Assembly: GCA_016719855.1 (NCBI GenBank)
Contig: JADJYH010000021.1
Span: 1 to 64,000 of the forward strand
DNA length: 64,000 nt
Direction: 5' to 3'
From: Saprospiraceae bacterium
Lineage (GTDB): Bacteria; Bacteroidota; Bacteroidia; Chitinophagales; Saprospiraceae
Below, in pieces: positions 20,403 to 28,531 of the stretch. A program made the position numbers and the translations under genes. The notes under the pieces were generated by a model. The model made no database searches. It saw only the letters and a list, made by a program, of their open reading frames with translations, and was not told the origin of the DNA. Positions within the stretch are counted from its first letter, which is position 1; every line of letters begins with the position of its first letter.

Positions 20403-21002
20403 TCGTCCTCCATTCAAATTGTGTTCACGAACCCAGTGCTGTCTGGGCTTGGCGATGGTGATACACTGGTGATACCTTGTAGCAACCCGGCCATCTTCGA
20501 TGCAGGTGACGCAGAGGCGGTTGGCGGCTGCGGCGACACACCCGTTGTTTTCAACGAAAACGGCATCACGCCCGGCAACTGCACCGACGACGGCTTCATC
20601 GTCATCATGCACTGCACCTGGACGGCCACCGATACTTGCGGCAACACGGCTTCTGTCACCTTGCACATAATGGTGGTGGACAATGTGCCGCCAGTTTTTA
20701 GCAACGTGCCAGCCGACCTGACCATCAACTGCACCGACCCGCTGCCGCCATGCGGCAACCCGACGGTGAGTGATGATTGTGGTAGCGTGGCCTTGACACT
20801 TCAAGTTCGACCACGGTACTCACTGCTGATGGCTACGACCGAATCTGCACCTGGACGGCTACGGACGACTGCGGAAACATTGCGACAGCCAGCAGCACCG
20901 TGCATGTGGTGGACAACGGGGCACCCGTCATCAGCGGTGTGCCAGCCGACAGCACCATCTACTTGGCAAACGGTGAAACCGTGCCGTCGCCGGCCACCGT
21001 GA
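19446..21002 (+). pseudogene. Giant T9SS adhesin, third frame segment (HYR units 2-3)
   Basis: In-frame continuation of the adhesin from about 19,446 to about 20,796. It contains the second and third tandem units, then diverged HYR-like domains (around FTNPVLSGLGDGD and PADLTINCTDPLPP). Near 20,796 one base appears to be missing: adding a base after TTGAC restores TSSSTTVLTADGYD and the next RTW-type signature. The last ~65 codons before 21002 are out of frame. Conserved cysteines flank each HYR sheet, as expected for an extracellular protein. Confidence 0.65.
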
Positions 21003-22987
21003 CGGCCACCGACGGCTGTCCGGCACAGTCCATCCCGGTTGTTTTCTCCGAAACTTCTGCGCCGATGGGCAACGACAGTTGCATGACCAAAATCATCCGC
21101 ACCTGGTCGGCCACCGACAGCGACGGCAACACCGTCGTGCAGCAGCAGGAAATCATCGTGGTGGGCTTCATGGATGCGAGCATTGCGTCAACCACACCCG
21201 ATACTTGCGGCATGGGGATTGGCTCCGCAACGCTGTTGCCAGATAGCTACGGCTATGCCTGGAGCGACGGCGGCAACGGCAACATCCGCACCGACCTCAG
21301 CGCAGGAACCTACACGGTAACAGCCACGAATAACGGCCCCACGGGGGCAGGCTGCACCGAGGTGCTGACCGTCACGATTGCCAATGTGCAAGTGCCGCTG
21401 GCCATTGAATCCATCAGCACCACTCCGGAAACTTGTGGCGGTGGCGATGGTACGGCAACCATTGCGCCAGCAAACTACGACTACGCTTGGAGCGACCCCA
21501 CAGGGGCAAGTGCTGGAACGGGCGCTGTGCGCAACGACCTGGCGGCTGGCAGCTACACCGTGACGGCCACCAACGGCGCATGCTCGCTGGTCTTCGTGGT
21601 GGACATTGCCGACGGCTGCGACTGCGTGGCTGCCGTGCTCGATTCGCTGAACACCACCGATGCGAGCTGCGGCGCTGCCGACGGCACTGCGACGCTCAAT
21701 TTGGCGGGCGACGTGGCGGACTACGGCTTCCTCTGGATACCAAACCTTGGCACTTCCAACGCCGCTGGCAATGCCCGCACGGGCCTGCCCGCCTCGCATT
21801 ACGTGGTGCTTGCGACCTATCAGGGCAACAACAACTGCGTGGAGAAATTCGAGTTCGACATATTCGACGACTGCCCGAAATGTGCGCCAATATTCTCAAC
21901 TGCATCGTACACGGTGAGCGTTTCGGCCTCACCGGGGCTGGTTTGCCTGCCCGTGCCTTTCGCAGCGCTTTCGCAGCAAGTGGTTGAACTGGATGGTGCG
22001 CCAAACGCTGGAAACCTGACCCCATGCGATGGGGAAGATGTGCTCAATTATGGATTTGAGCCATTCCCCAACGGCCTGTTGCAGGTCAGGTGGCGCCTTG
22101 CATCCGATACATTCTACACGCTGGTCAACGACCTCAGCGCAGTGGCTGGGTTCATGAACCAACTCGACGCAGTTGGCAATTGGTCGTTCGATGCGGTGAA
22201 CAGGCGCTTTGTTTCTGGCAACATTGGCGGCAGCTATGGCAAAATGCAAATCACGCATTTGCCGACAGGCGAAGTGCAGGAGAGCAAGGCGAAAATGGTG
22301 AAAGTGCCCATGGGCACGAGCCTGTACCTGACTACCGGGACGCACCAGTTGGTCGTCTCGAACGCAAGCACGGGCTGCTCGGATACCTTGAACATCACGG
22401 TGAACCTGGGGGCAATCGTGCAGGTGGAGCCGTCAAAACTGCAACCTGACACGCTGCAGACGAAGCAAGGTACTCCGGTCATCGGCGATGTGCTGGCCAA
22501 TGATGTCATCAAGCAGCACATCAAGCAACTGACCATTGCGGAGCAACCAGCCAACGGCACGGCTTGGGTGAACGTGGACAACACGGTGAGCTACCGACCG
22601 CTCATCGAGTACTGCAACTCGTACGAGCACCAGCCGCTGGACCAGTTCATTTACGAGGTTTGCTTTGAAAACGGCAGCCGAATGCAGTCCAGCGTCAGCG
22701 TGGAAGTAGCCTGCGAAGACAAGGAGCCAGCCACTGAAATCACGCTGTACCCGAACCCGACGAACAGGTTCGTTTACCTTGACCTTTCGCCGATAGCTGG
22801 CAAGCCAGTCGTTGTGGAGGTGTTCAACAACCTTGGCGTCAAGATGCAGACAATTAGTTTGGAAGAGGCACCTTCGGTTCCGCTGAAAATAGAACTGGAC
22901 GGTTATGCGGCAGGCCACTATGCGGTACTGATAAATTCTCCCGGTAGCAAGCCGTTTGTACGGCAATTAATTGTCGGAGGGCGATAA
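20900..22987 (+). CDS. Giant T9SS adhesin, C-terminal part with SprB repeats and sorting domain
   Basis: The final frame of the adhesin; coding in this frame begins near 20,800, upstream of the nominal ATG. It carries one more HYR-like domain, then two or three SprB-type repeats (cores YAWSDGGNG and YAWSDPTG, each followed by a DL(S/A)AG(T/S)YTVTATN strand), as in the Flavobacterium gliding adhesin SprB. A cadherin-like or VCBS-type segment follows (GTPVIGDVLANDV). The protein ends with a type A T9SS sorting domain: LYPNPTNRFVYLDL, then VEVFNNLGVKMQ and a terminal VRQLIVGGR. That signal predicts outer-membrane translocation by T9SS and surface attachment. A canonical terminator follows 33 bases downstream. 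Confidence 0.85.
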   Translation: MHVVDNGAPVISGVPADSTIYLANGETVPSPATVTATDGCPAQSIPVVFSETSAPMGNDSCMTKIIRTWSATDSDGNTVVQQQEIIVVGFMDASIASTTPDTCGMGIGSATLLPDSYGYAWSDGGNGNIRTDLSAGTYTVTATNNGPTGAGCTEVLTVTIANVQVPLAIESISTTPETCGGGDGTATIAPANYDYAWSDPTGASAGTGAVRNDLAAGSYTVTATNGACSLVFVVDIADGCDCVAAVLDSLNTTDASCGAADGTATLNLAGDVADYGFLWIPNLGTSNAAGNARTGLPASHYVVLATYQGNNNCVEKFEFDIFDDCPKCAPIFSTASYTVSVSASPGLVCLPVPFAALSQQVVELDGAPNAGNLTPCDGEDVLNYGFEPFPNGLLQVRWRLASDTFYTLVNDLSAVAGFMNQLDAVGNWSFDAVNRRFVSGNIGGSYGKMQITHLPTGEVQESKAKMVKVPMGTSLYLTTGTHQLVVSNASTGCSDTLNITVNLGAIVQVEPSKLQPDTLQTKQGTPVIGDVLANDVIKQHIKQLTIAEQPANGTAWVNVDNTVSYRPLIEYCNSYEHQPLDQFIYEVCFENGSRMQSSVSVEVACEDKEPATEITLYPNPTNRFVYLDLSPIAGKPVVVEVFNNLGVKMQTISLEEAPSVPLKIELDGYAAGHYAVLINSPGSKPFVRQLIVGGR

Positions 22988-23019
22988 AAATGTTTAAGAT
23001 TGAACTTCTATGAGAAAGG

Positions 23020-23047
23020 GGAGAGGGCGTTGCCTTCTCCTTTTTTT
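23020..23047 (+). terminator. Rho-independent terminator after giant adhesin
   Basis: An 8-bp stem GGAGAGGG/CCTTCTCC (one G-U wobble) with loop CGTTG, followed directly by seven T. The remaining 23,048-23,221 shows no supported gene. Confidence 0.85.
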
Positions 23048-23221
23048 GTTTGCCCAAAATCAGGTTCCAAGTTTGATTTTAAACCATTTTTGCGGGAATA
23101 TTATACCGTAGGATGTAACAGCTTTTGGCTGTTACTAGGTTTGGCAAATCAAAATTTGTGCCCCTCCTCGCGCCTTGGGGGGGGTTGCCACCCTATTTGC
23201 CAAAACCTATAGCGAAGTATA

Positions 23222-23252
23222 GCCATTGGCTTTTGGATTTTTAGCCAATGGC
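23222..23252 (+). promoter_or_regulatory. Inverted repeat in galK leader
   Basis: A perfect 10-bp inverted repeat (GCCATTGGCT, 11-base spacer, AGCCAATGGC) lies 56 bases before the preferred galK ATG at 23308 and covers the alternative ATG at 23248. It could be an operator or an mRNA hairpin. Masking the upstream ATG would favour the 23308 start. Confidence 0.4.
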
Positions 23253-23307
23253 AAATGACCAACAGCTAACTGCCCGAAGTATAACCAAGCCAACCGCCGC
23301 CATTTCA

Positions 23308-24477
23308 ATGATTGAACAAACCACCATTAGCAACTTTCACCAGATTTTTGGCACAAAACCCGACCTCGTGGTGCGGGCACCGGGCCGCATCAACCTCATC
23401 GGGGAGCATACCGACTACAACGGCGGCTTCGTGCTGCCCGCCGCCATTGACAAGGCCATCTGGTTGGCGATGGGGCGGCGCAACGACGACGAACTGCATT
23501 TCCACTCCCTCGACCTGCACGACAGCTACCGTGGCGAGGTCGGCACTTTCCAAAAATCGGAGAAAAATTGGGCGAACTACCTGCTCGGCGTCATCAGCGA
23601 GGCACAAAAAGATGGGCTGAAAATTGGCGGGGTGAACGTGGTGTTCGGCGGCGACATCCCCATCGGAGCGGGGATGTCCTCGTCGGCGGCGCTGGAGAGC
23701 GGGATGCTGGCGGGGCTGAACGAGCTGTACGACCTAAAGCTGCAAAAATTGGACATCGTGAAGCTGGCGCAACGGGGCGAAAACCGTTTCGTGGGCATGA
23801 ACTGCGGCATCATGGACATGTTCGCCTCGATGATGGGCCGTGCCGACCATGTCCTGCGCCTCGACTGCCGCAGCCTGGACTTTGAGCATTTCCCGTTCCA
23901 TGCGCCCGATTTTGCGCTGGTCTTGTGCAACAGTGGCGTGAAGCACTCCCTCGTGAACAGCGAGTACAACACCCGCCGGGCGGAATGCGAGGCGGGCGTT
24001 CGGTATTTTCAAGCTTTTTTGCCGGAGGCAAAGACGCTGCGTGACGTGCCGCTCGATTTGGTTTTGGGTGAAAAAGAGCGGCTGCCAGTCCATGTTTTCC
24101 AGCGCTGCAAGTTCGTGGTGGAGGAAATCGGGCGGGTGGGTGCTGCTTGCAATGCGCTGAAAACCAGCGACTTCGCCACCTTTGGGCAATTGATGTACGC
24201 CACCCACGAGGGCCTACGGCACGAGTACGAGGTCACTTGCCCGGAGACCGATTTCTTGGTGGACGAAGCCCGTGGCCATGCGGCCGTTTTGGGTGCCCGA
24301 CAGATGGGCGGGGGGTTTGGTGGCTGCACCTTGAACCTGGTTCGAGCGGCGGCTGTGGAGGGATTTGTGGCGCAAATGACAGATGCCTACCGGCTGCAAT
24401 TTGGGCTGAAACTGGTATGTCACAACGTCAAAATAACGGATGGGGTGGGGGTTATTCAAGTTGCGGATTTTCGGTAG
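23308..24477 (+). CDS. galK: Galactokinase
   Basis: A 389-residue GHMP kinase that phosphorylates galactose to galactose 1-phosphate in the Leloir pathway. All three family motifs are present: the galactokinase signature GRINLIGEHTDYNGG (about residues 26-40), the phosphate-binding loop PIGAGMSSSAALES (about 118-131) and the C-terminal MGGGFGGCTLNLV (about 332). The Asp in NCGIMDMFAS corresponds to the catalytic base. Start 23308 is preferred because the protein aligns from MIEQ; the open frame from 23248 adds 20 atypical residues over an inverted repeat. No other gal genes adjoin it; the downstream region is a restriction-modification locus. Confidence 0.95.
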   Translation: MIEQTTISNFHQIFGTKPDLVVRAPGRINLIGEHTDYNGGFVLPAAIDKAIWLAMGRRNDDELHFHSLDLHDSYRGEVGTFQKSEKNWANYLLGVISEAQKDGLKIGGVNVVFGGDIPIGAGMSSSAALESGMLAGLNELYDLKLQKLDIVKLAQRGENRFVGMNCGIMDMFASMMGRADHVLRLDCRSLDFEHFPFHAPDFALVLCNSGVKHSLVNSEYNTRRAECEAGVRYFQAFLPEAKTLRDVPLDLVLGEKERLPVHVFQRCKFVVEEIGRVGAACNALKTSDFATFGQLMYATHEGLRHEYEVTCPETDFLVDEARGHAAVLGARQMGGGFGGCTLNLVRAAAVEGFVAQMTDAYRLQFGLKLVCHNVKITDGVGVIQVADFR

Positions 24478-24630
24478 GGTGGGTTGGCGGGTTCGTTTTT
24501 TAGGGGCGGTGGAAATAAGGTTGGGCAAAGTTTGGCAGGTTGGATTAAGATTATTTGCTTTGTATTTATTTGCTTGTTGTCGGCGGTTGAAACGGCCGAT
24601 TTTACCCATCAAATATTAGCATCCTCCAAA

Positions 24631-24855
24631 ATGACGATACCTCAATACCTCGACAACATCCACCGGCGCTACGCCCTCGGCAATGCTACCGAACATACCT
24701 TCCGGGGCGACCTCCAACAACTCATCGAAAGCCTCGTGCCGGACATCCGGGCGACCAACGAACCCAAGCGGCAATCTTGCGGAGCACCAGATTATATCCT
24801 CACCCGAAAAAACATCCCCGTCGGATTCATAAATACTTCTTGCCTAGTGCATTAA
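24631..24855 (+). pseudogene. N-terminal remnant of a type ISP-like restriction-modification enzyme
   Basis: Codons 1-67 (to about 24,831) match what I know of the N-terminus of Bacteroidota type ISP / type IIG-like single-chain restriction-modification enzymes: MTIPQYLDNIHRRY, then TFRGDLQQLIESLVP, GAPDYILTRK and VGFI, where intact proteins continue into EAK of a nuclease domain. Here the homology stops at GFI and a stop follows after seven unrelated codons. The frame is open upstream to 24484, but that part looks non-coding. The matching C-terminal piece lies 2.2 kb downstream (27073-27627), with an unrelated methyltransferase and nuclease gene between. The family assignment is from memory and needs a search. 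Confidence 0.7.
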
Positions 24856-24903
24856 GAAAGCCGGTGTCACTTCAAGAACACCATCGCTTCCAACCAAAAA
24901 AAC

Positions 24904-24911
24904 TACCTTTG
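24904..24911 (+). promoter_or_regulatory. Bacteroidota -7 box (TACCTTTG) of the methyltransferase
   Basis: TACCTTTG matches TAnnTTTG and ends only four bases before the methyltransferase ATG at 24916. If used, transcription would start at or within a few bases of the start codon, giving a leaderless mRNA. No clear -33 TTTG is visible. Confidence 0.45.
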
Positions 24912-24915
24912 CCCT

Positions 24916-26211
24916 ATGTCATACCAAACTTCACTGTTCGATTTCCCAGCGCCGGAAACTGCTGAAAAGCAAGACTACTCGGCCACTTTCGCCGATAATA
25001 TGAGCCTGCCCATCCATAAATGGTACCGTTATACCGCTGGGTTCTCGGCATCTTGGGTGCGTGAGCTGATTGAACAAGAAAAGAAAAACGGAAGGTCGAA
25101 GGTGATTGACCCTTTTGCAGGTTCGGGCACCGTTTTACTGGAAAGCGAGTTTGCTGGCGTGGCTTCCTACGGCGTGGAGGCGCACCCCTATATCTATCGG
25201 ATAGCCAAGGCAAAGCTGGATTGGAACTTCCCGGCCAATGATTTCAAGGAAGGCGCCCTGAGCCTGCTGAAAAAGGCAAAGACAATTGTAGTCACAAGGA
25301 CGGAATACCCCAAATTGATTGCCAACTGCTACCCTCCTGAGACCATCCAGAAGCTGGAGGCCATCAAGCAAGCATGGCTGGATACCGAGCAAAGCGATGA
25401 AATCAAGAACTTCAATTGGTTCGTGCTTACTTCCATCCTTCGGACCACCTCGCCCGTGGGCACGGCGCAATGGCAGTACATTCAGCCCAACAAGTCGAAG
25501 TCGAAGGTGCTGGACCCTTTCTTTGCGTTTGAGACCAAAGTGAACGATATGTACTTGGACATGAAGCGCACCCAAGCCCGTTTCAGCAACGTGCAGGATG
25601 CCATAGTGCTGAACGAAGATGCCCGGAACATCCAGTCCATCCCCGATGCTTGGGGCGATTTGGTGATAACGTCGCCACCTTATGCCAATAATTACGACTA
25701 TGCCGACGCCACCCGCTTGGAGATGATGTTCTGGGGGGATATTTCCGGTTGGTCGGACTTACAGGACAGCGTCAGGAAGCATTTGGTCAGGGCCTGTACA
25801 CAGCACGTTTCGGGCATGACCGACGAAATCCAAAAGCTATTGTACGCCCCGAAGCTGGCTTCCATACAAGACGAATTGTTGGAAGTATTTGATACCCTCA
25901 AAGAAGAACGGCTCAAGCATGGCGGCAAAAAGAACTATCACCTGATGATAGCCGCCTATTTCAACGACTTGGCGGATGTCTTCCTTTCCCTACGGCAAGT
26001 GACACAAGAAAACTGCAAAATGTGCTTTGTCATTGGCGATTCAGCACCTTATGGAATATACGTGCCCGTGGACAAATGGCTCGGCGAATTGGCCATTGCC
26101 GCAGGCTTTAGCGATTATAGCTTTGAAAAATTAAGGGATAGGAACGTTAAATGGAAAAACAGGAAACATACAGTTCCCTTGTTTGAAGGGCGATTATGGA
26201 TAAATGGATAA
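24916..26211 (+). CDS. DNA amino-methyltransferase (TSPPY type) of a restriction-modification system
   Basis: A 431-residue exocyclic-amino DNA methyltransferase. The AdoMet-binding motif I is DPFAGSGT (Asp65 onward) and the catalytic motif IV is TSPPY (about residues 252-256), followed by ANNYDYADATR. The TSPPY form is typical of N4-cytosine enzymes, though N6-adenine enzymes can also carry SPPY-like motifs. Motif I precedes motif IV with about 185 residues between, room for a target-recognition domain. The next gene starts three bases after its stop and is the probable cognate nuclease. The gene sits inside a disrupted older restriction-modification gene, and its base composition drops towards the 3' end. 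Function is confident; target sequence unknown. Confidence 0.88.
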   Translation: MSYQTSLFDFPAPETAEKQDYSATFADNMSLPIHKWYRYTAGFSASWVRELIEQEKKNGRSKVIDPFAGSGTVLLESEFAGVASYGVEAHPYIYRIAKAKLDWNFPANDFKEGALSLLKKAKTIVVTRTEYPKLIANCYPPETIQKLEAIKQAWLDTEQSDEIKNFNWFVLTSILRTTSPVGTAQWQYIQPNKSKSKVLDPFFAFETKVNDMYLDMKRTQARFSNVQDAIVLNEDARNIQSIPDAWGDLVITSPPYANNYDYADATRLEMMFWGDISGWSDLQDSVRKHLVRACTQHVSGMTDEIQKLLYAPKLASIQDELLEVFDTLKEERLKHGGKKNYHLMIAAYFNDLADVFLSLRQVTQENCKMCFVIGDSAPYGIYVPVDKWLGELAIAAGFSDYSFEKLRDRNVKWKNRKHTVPLFEGRLWING

Positions 26212-26214
26212 ACT

Positions 26215-27069
26215 ATGGCGCAATCTTTATCACATAAATTCGGGCAAATCATTGGCGACCTTTTGGAAGCAGGGTTGGAGCCGCAGCTACGGCAGTTTGC
26301 CAAGAAACATAAACTCTATTTGGACAAAAAAGGCAAGCGGAAAGCCAGGGCTGGCCAAAAAGTTTCTTGGAAGGATGACAAAGACAATATGCATGACCTT
26401 GATTTTGTGTTAGAGCGTGGCGGCACCGACAAAAAATTAGGCGTTCCGGTCGCTTTCATTGAATCTGCATGGCGCCGATATACCAAACATTCAAGGAACA
26501 AAGCGCAGGAAATCCAAGGTGCAATACTGCCATTAGCATTCAAATACAAAAACGTCTCCCCATTCATAGGCGTGGTTCTGGCGGGGGAATTTACCGAAGG
26601 TGCTATAAATCAGTTAGAATCTATCGGTGTTATTGTCTTATACTTCCTATACGAGACGGTTGTAAAAGTATTTAAGAAATATGGACTAGATGCTGCGTTT
26701 GGCGAAGATACTCCTGAAGTTGAATTCGAGAAAAAGCTTGCAGCTTGGGCAAAATTGCCCAATAAATCGGATATAGCAAAAGAATTAATGAGGCTGAATA
26801 AAGCCGAAGTTGATAAATTCTTCGATAAATTCGCCAAGCGCATTTCCCGCTTTGTGGAGCGCATCATCATTCTACCCTTGCACGGCGAAGAATCGGCCAC
26901 TTCTTCAGTGCTGGATGCTCTAGCTTTTTTAAAGCAATACCAAGAAGGCACTACACAAAAGCCCTTTACTCGGTATGAGATAACCATCAAGTACAATACA
27001 GGAGATAAGATTGAAGCGAGTTTTAAGGAAAAAGTGGATGCAATTCAGTTTTTGGAGTCTTATAAATAA
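26215..27069 (+). CDS. Probable cognate restriction endonuclease
   Basis: A 284-residue cytosolic protein starting three bases after the methyltransferase stop. A candidate PD-(D/E)xK-like core is visible: HDLDFVLERGG (Asp61, Asp63), a 15-20 residue gap, then VAFIESAWRRYTKHS with Glu83, followed by KHSRNKAQEI and hydrophobic strands (FIGVVLAGEF). The canonical Lys after Glu is absent; Lys91 or Lys96 could substitute. The second half is helical and Lys-rich. The gene is markedly richer in A+T than galK or the remnants on either side, consistent with horizontal acquisition. Assignment as a type II-like restriction enzyme rests on the operon with a methyltransferase plus the weak motif, not on a recognised family. 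Confidence 0.65.
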   Translation: MAQSLSHKFGQIIGDLLEAGLEPQLRQFAKKHKLYLDKKGKRKARAGQKVSWKDDKDNMHDLDFVLERGGTDKKLGVPVAFIESAWRRYTKHSRNKAQEIQGAILPLAFKYKNVSPFIGVVLAGEFTEGAINQLESIGVIVLYFLYETVVKVFKKYGLDAAFGEDTPEVEFEKKLAAWAKLPNKSDIAKELMRLNKAEVDKFFDKFAKRISRFVERIIILPLHGEESATSSVLDALAFLKQYQEGTTQKPFTRYEITIKYNTGDKIEASFKEKVDAIQFLESYK

Positions 27070-27072
27070 CTT

Positions 27073-27627
27073 ATGCCTACCCGCCAGCCGAGCCTAAGCA
27101 TGGACATCATACAGCAGATAGCGAAGGGGTTGGGGCTGGCCTTCACACCGGAGCGGGAGGGCGGCAGCGAGGTCTGCTTCGCCAACAACCACGCCGACTT
27201 GCAAGATGCGTACAAGCAAAATTTTTCGCCCATTGACCTACTGGACTATATCTACGCCGTGCTGCACTCGCCCAGCTACCGGGAGCGGTACAAGGAGTTC
27301 TTGAAGATAGATTTTCCGAGAGTTCCCTATCCGCAGGATGCGGATACATTTTGGAAGTTGGTGCGGCTGGGCAGTGAGATACGGCAACTCTACCTGCTGG
27401 AAAGCCCCACGGTGGAGCGGTACATCACGCAGTACCAAGTGCCGCAATTGGCCTGGGAGTTCTACATCGGCGGTTACCAGCCCGCCCAGAAGTGGCTCAA
27501 AGACCGCAAGGACAGGCAGTTGGACTTCGACGACATCCTGCACTACCAGAAAATAATCATCGCCCTCACGGAGACGGATAGGGTGATGACGGAGCTAGAC
27601 AAGGTGTTCAAGGTCGGGGAGGTTTGA
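27073..27627 (+). pseudogene. C-terminal remnant of a type ISP-like restriction-modification enzyme
   Basis: A 184-codon frame that looks like the C-terminus of type ISP/IIG-like enzymes of Bacteroidota. Recognisable blocks are SPIDLLDYIYAVLHSPSYRE, LKIDFPRVPYP, FYIGGYQPAQKWLKDR and DILHYQKIIIALTETDR. Between ITQYQ and VPQLAWEF a segment of perhaps 30 residues found in intact homologues seems missing. It begins three bases after the nuclease gene and keeps an ATG, so it may still be translated, but it lacks all methylase and nuclease motifs. With 24631-24855 it brackets the new cassette. Its stop codon forms the loop of a terminator hairpin. Confidence 0.75.
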
Positions 27628-27643
27628 AACCTCCCCGACTTTT
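27611..27643 (+). terminator. Rho-independent terminator overlapping a stop codon
   Basis: A perfect 12-bp stem (GTCGGGGAGGTT with AACCTCCCCGAC) whose three-base loop is the TGA stop of the upstream gene, followed by four T. It ends the restriction-modification operon. Confidence 0.85.
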
Positions 27644-27670
27644 GATGAAATATAGGCGGTGGGTTTAGGT

Positions 27671-27678
27671 TAGTTTTG
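27671..27678 (+). promoter_or_regulatory. Bacteroidota -7 box (TAGTTTTG) of Gmad2 lipoprotein
   Basis: TAGTTTTG matches TAnnTTTG, lies 35 bases before the lipoprotein ATG at 27714 and follows directly on a terminator. A TTTG at 27,641 is slightly too far upstream for an ideal -33 box. Confidence 0.5.
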
Positions 27679-27713
27679 TGGTGCTAAAAAAGAAATCATC
27701 AAATATCTCAATC

Positions 27714-28178
27714 ATGAAATACTTCTATTTTTTAATGGCCATTACATGGGTAGCATGTACCACTAGCAACGAGCGGCAAAACGAATCAATTGCCAATGGA
27801 GATACGGTCACCGTTCAACCAGCACCAACTCAAGAAATTAAAACCGAGGAACCCACTGTTCCCTTACCGGAAGCGAAGGTGTATTCCAATGAACGGTTCA
27901 AAGAAGTGACGGTGGAAACAATTGGGGAGCATACGTTTCTAATTCAGGGCAAGGGACAAATTTTTGAAGCGAGATTTGGTTGGGTCGTAGAGGATGGCCA
28001 CCAAGAGCTAAAAAAAGGCTCCGAGATGACGGACGCTGGTGCGCCGGAATGGGGCAAGTTTAAGTTTACGATAGACGTGCAAAAAGAACGTGCGAATTCA
28101 ACCTTGATGTTGATACTGTTTGAATCCAGCCCAAAAGATGGGAGCCGTCAATATGAATTACCAGTTTTACTTTATTAA
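27714..28178 (+). CDS. Lipoprotein with Gmad2 immunoglobulin-like domain
   Basis: A 154-residue lipoprotein. The signal MKYFYFLMAITWVAC has the lipidated Cys at residue 15, so ATG 27714 is chosen over the upstream codon at 27678. A Ser/Thr/Pro/Glu-rich linker of about 40 residues follows. The C-terminal ~95 residues match the Gmad2 fold (known from spore-germination and bacterial surface proteins): an EARFGWVVEDG strand, the AGAPEWGKF signature and a closing ESSPKDGSRQYELPVLL. The domain is thought to mediate binding at the cell envelope. The gene appears monocistronic, with its own promoter-like box and a terminator in front. Downstream are palindromic repeats. Confidence 0.8.
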   Translation: MKYFYFLMAITWVACTTSNERQNESIANGDTVTVQPAPTQEIKTEEPTVPLPEAKVYSNERFKEVTVETIGEHTFLIQGKGQIFEARFGWVVEDGHQELKKGSEMTDAGAPEWGKFKFTIDVQKERANSTLMLILFESSPKDGSRQYELPVLLY

Positions 28179-28196
28179 CGTGGGTTCGGAGATTTC

Positions 28197-28342
28197 AAAA
28201 GCCGCAGAGCGGGGGTGATGTTTGTAGAAAATCGTGAAATCCGATTTTGAGCACCAGCGGTGCGGCAATAATATTTCGCACCGCTGGTGCTGCCCCCCTA
28301 CTATTGCTCATTCTACAAATATTATCGCCGCTCTGCGGCTTT
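28197..28342. repeat. Nested palindromic intergenic element
   Basis: Outer arms of about 32 bases (AAAGCCGCAGAGCGG... and the inverted ...CCGCTCTGCGGCTTT) enclose an inner perfect 15-bp inverted repeat, 28250-28264 with 28277-28291 (core GCACCAGCGGTGCG). Such two-level palindromes behave as REP/BIME-like units. This element and the next fill most of the 353-base gap 28179-28531. Confidence 0.75.
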
Positions 28343-28373
28343 CGGATATCCAAATTCACGTTTTTTAACTTGA

Positions 28374-28420
28374 GTTCGGAGATTAAGGAAGCCGCAGCGC
28401 GGCGGTGGTGTTCGTAGGAC
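28374..28420. repeat. Second partial copy of the palindromic element arm
   Basis: Starts GTTCGGAGATTAAGGAAGCC and repeats, in direct orientation, the left arm that begins near 28,185 (GGTTCGGAGATTTCAAAAGCC), including the following GCGG-GGTG-TGTT-GTAG pattern. It is a diverged half-copy. Confidence 0.6.
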
Positions 28421-28531
28421 TGCCCCAAAAGATTAAAATAAGAATTGGGGCGACAATATCATAATCGCCGCCCCAAGTCCCTTAGCTTCCACTTGAGCCA
28501 AAAGTTTAAACAGGTTCAGCGTTTATCCCAC

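Noticed and set aside
24484..24630. N-terminal extension of the type ISP-like remnant with a hydrophobic stretch
   Set aside because: Homologues as I know them begin at MTI; the extension is upstream non-coding sequence that happens to be open.
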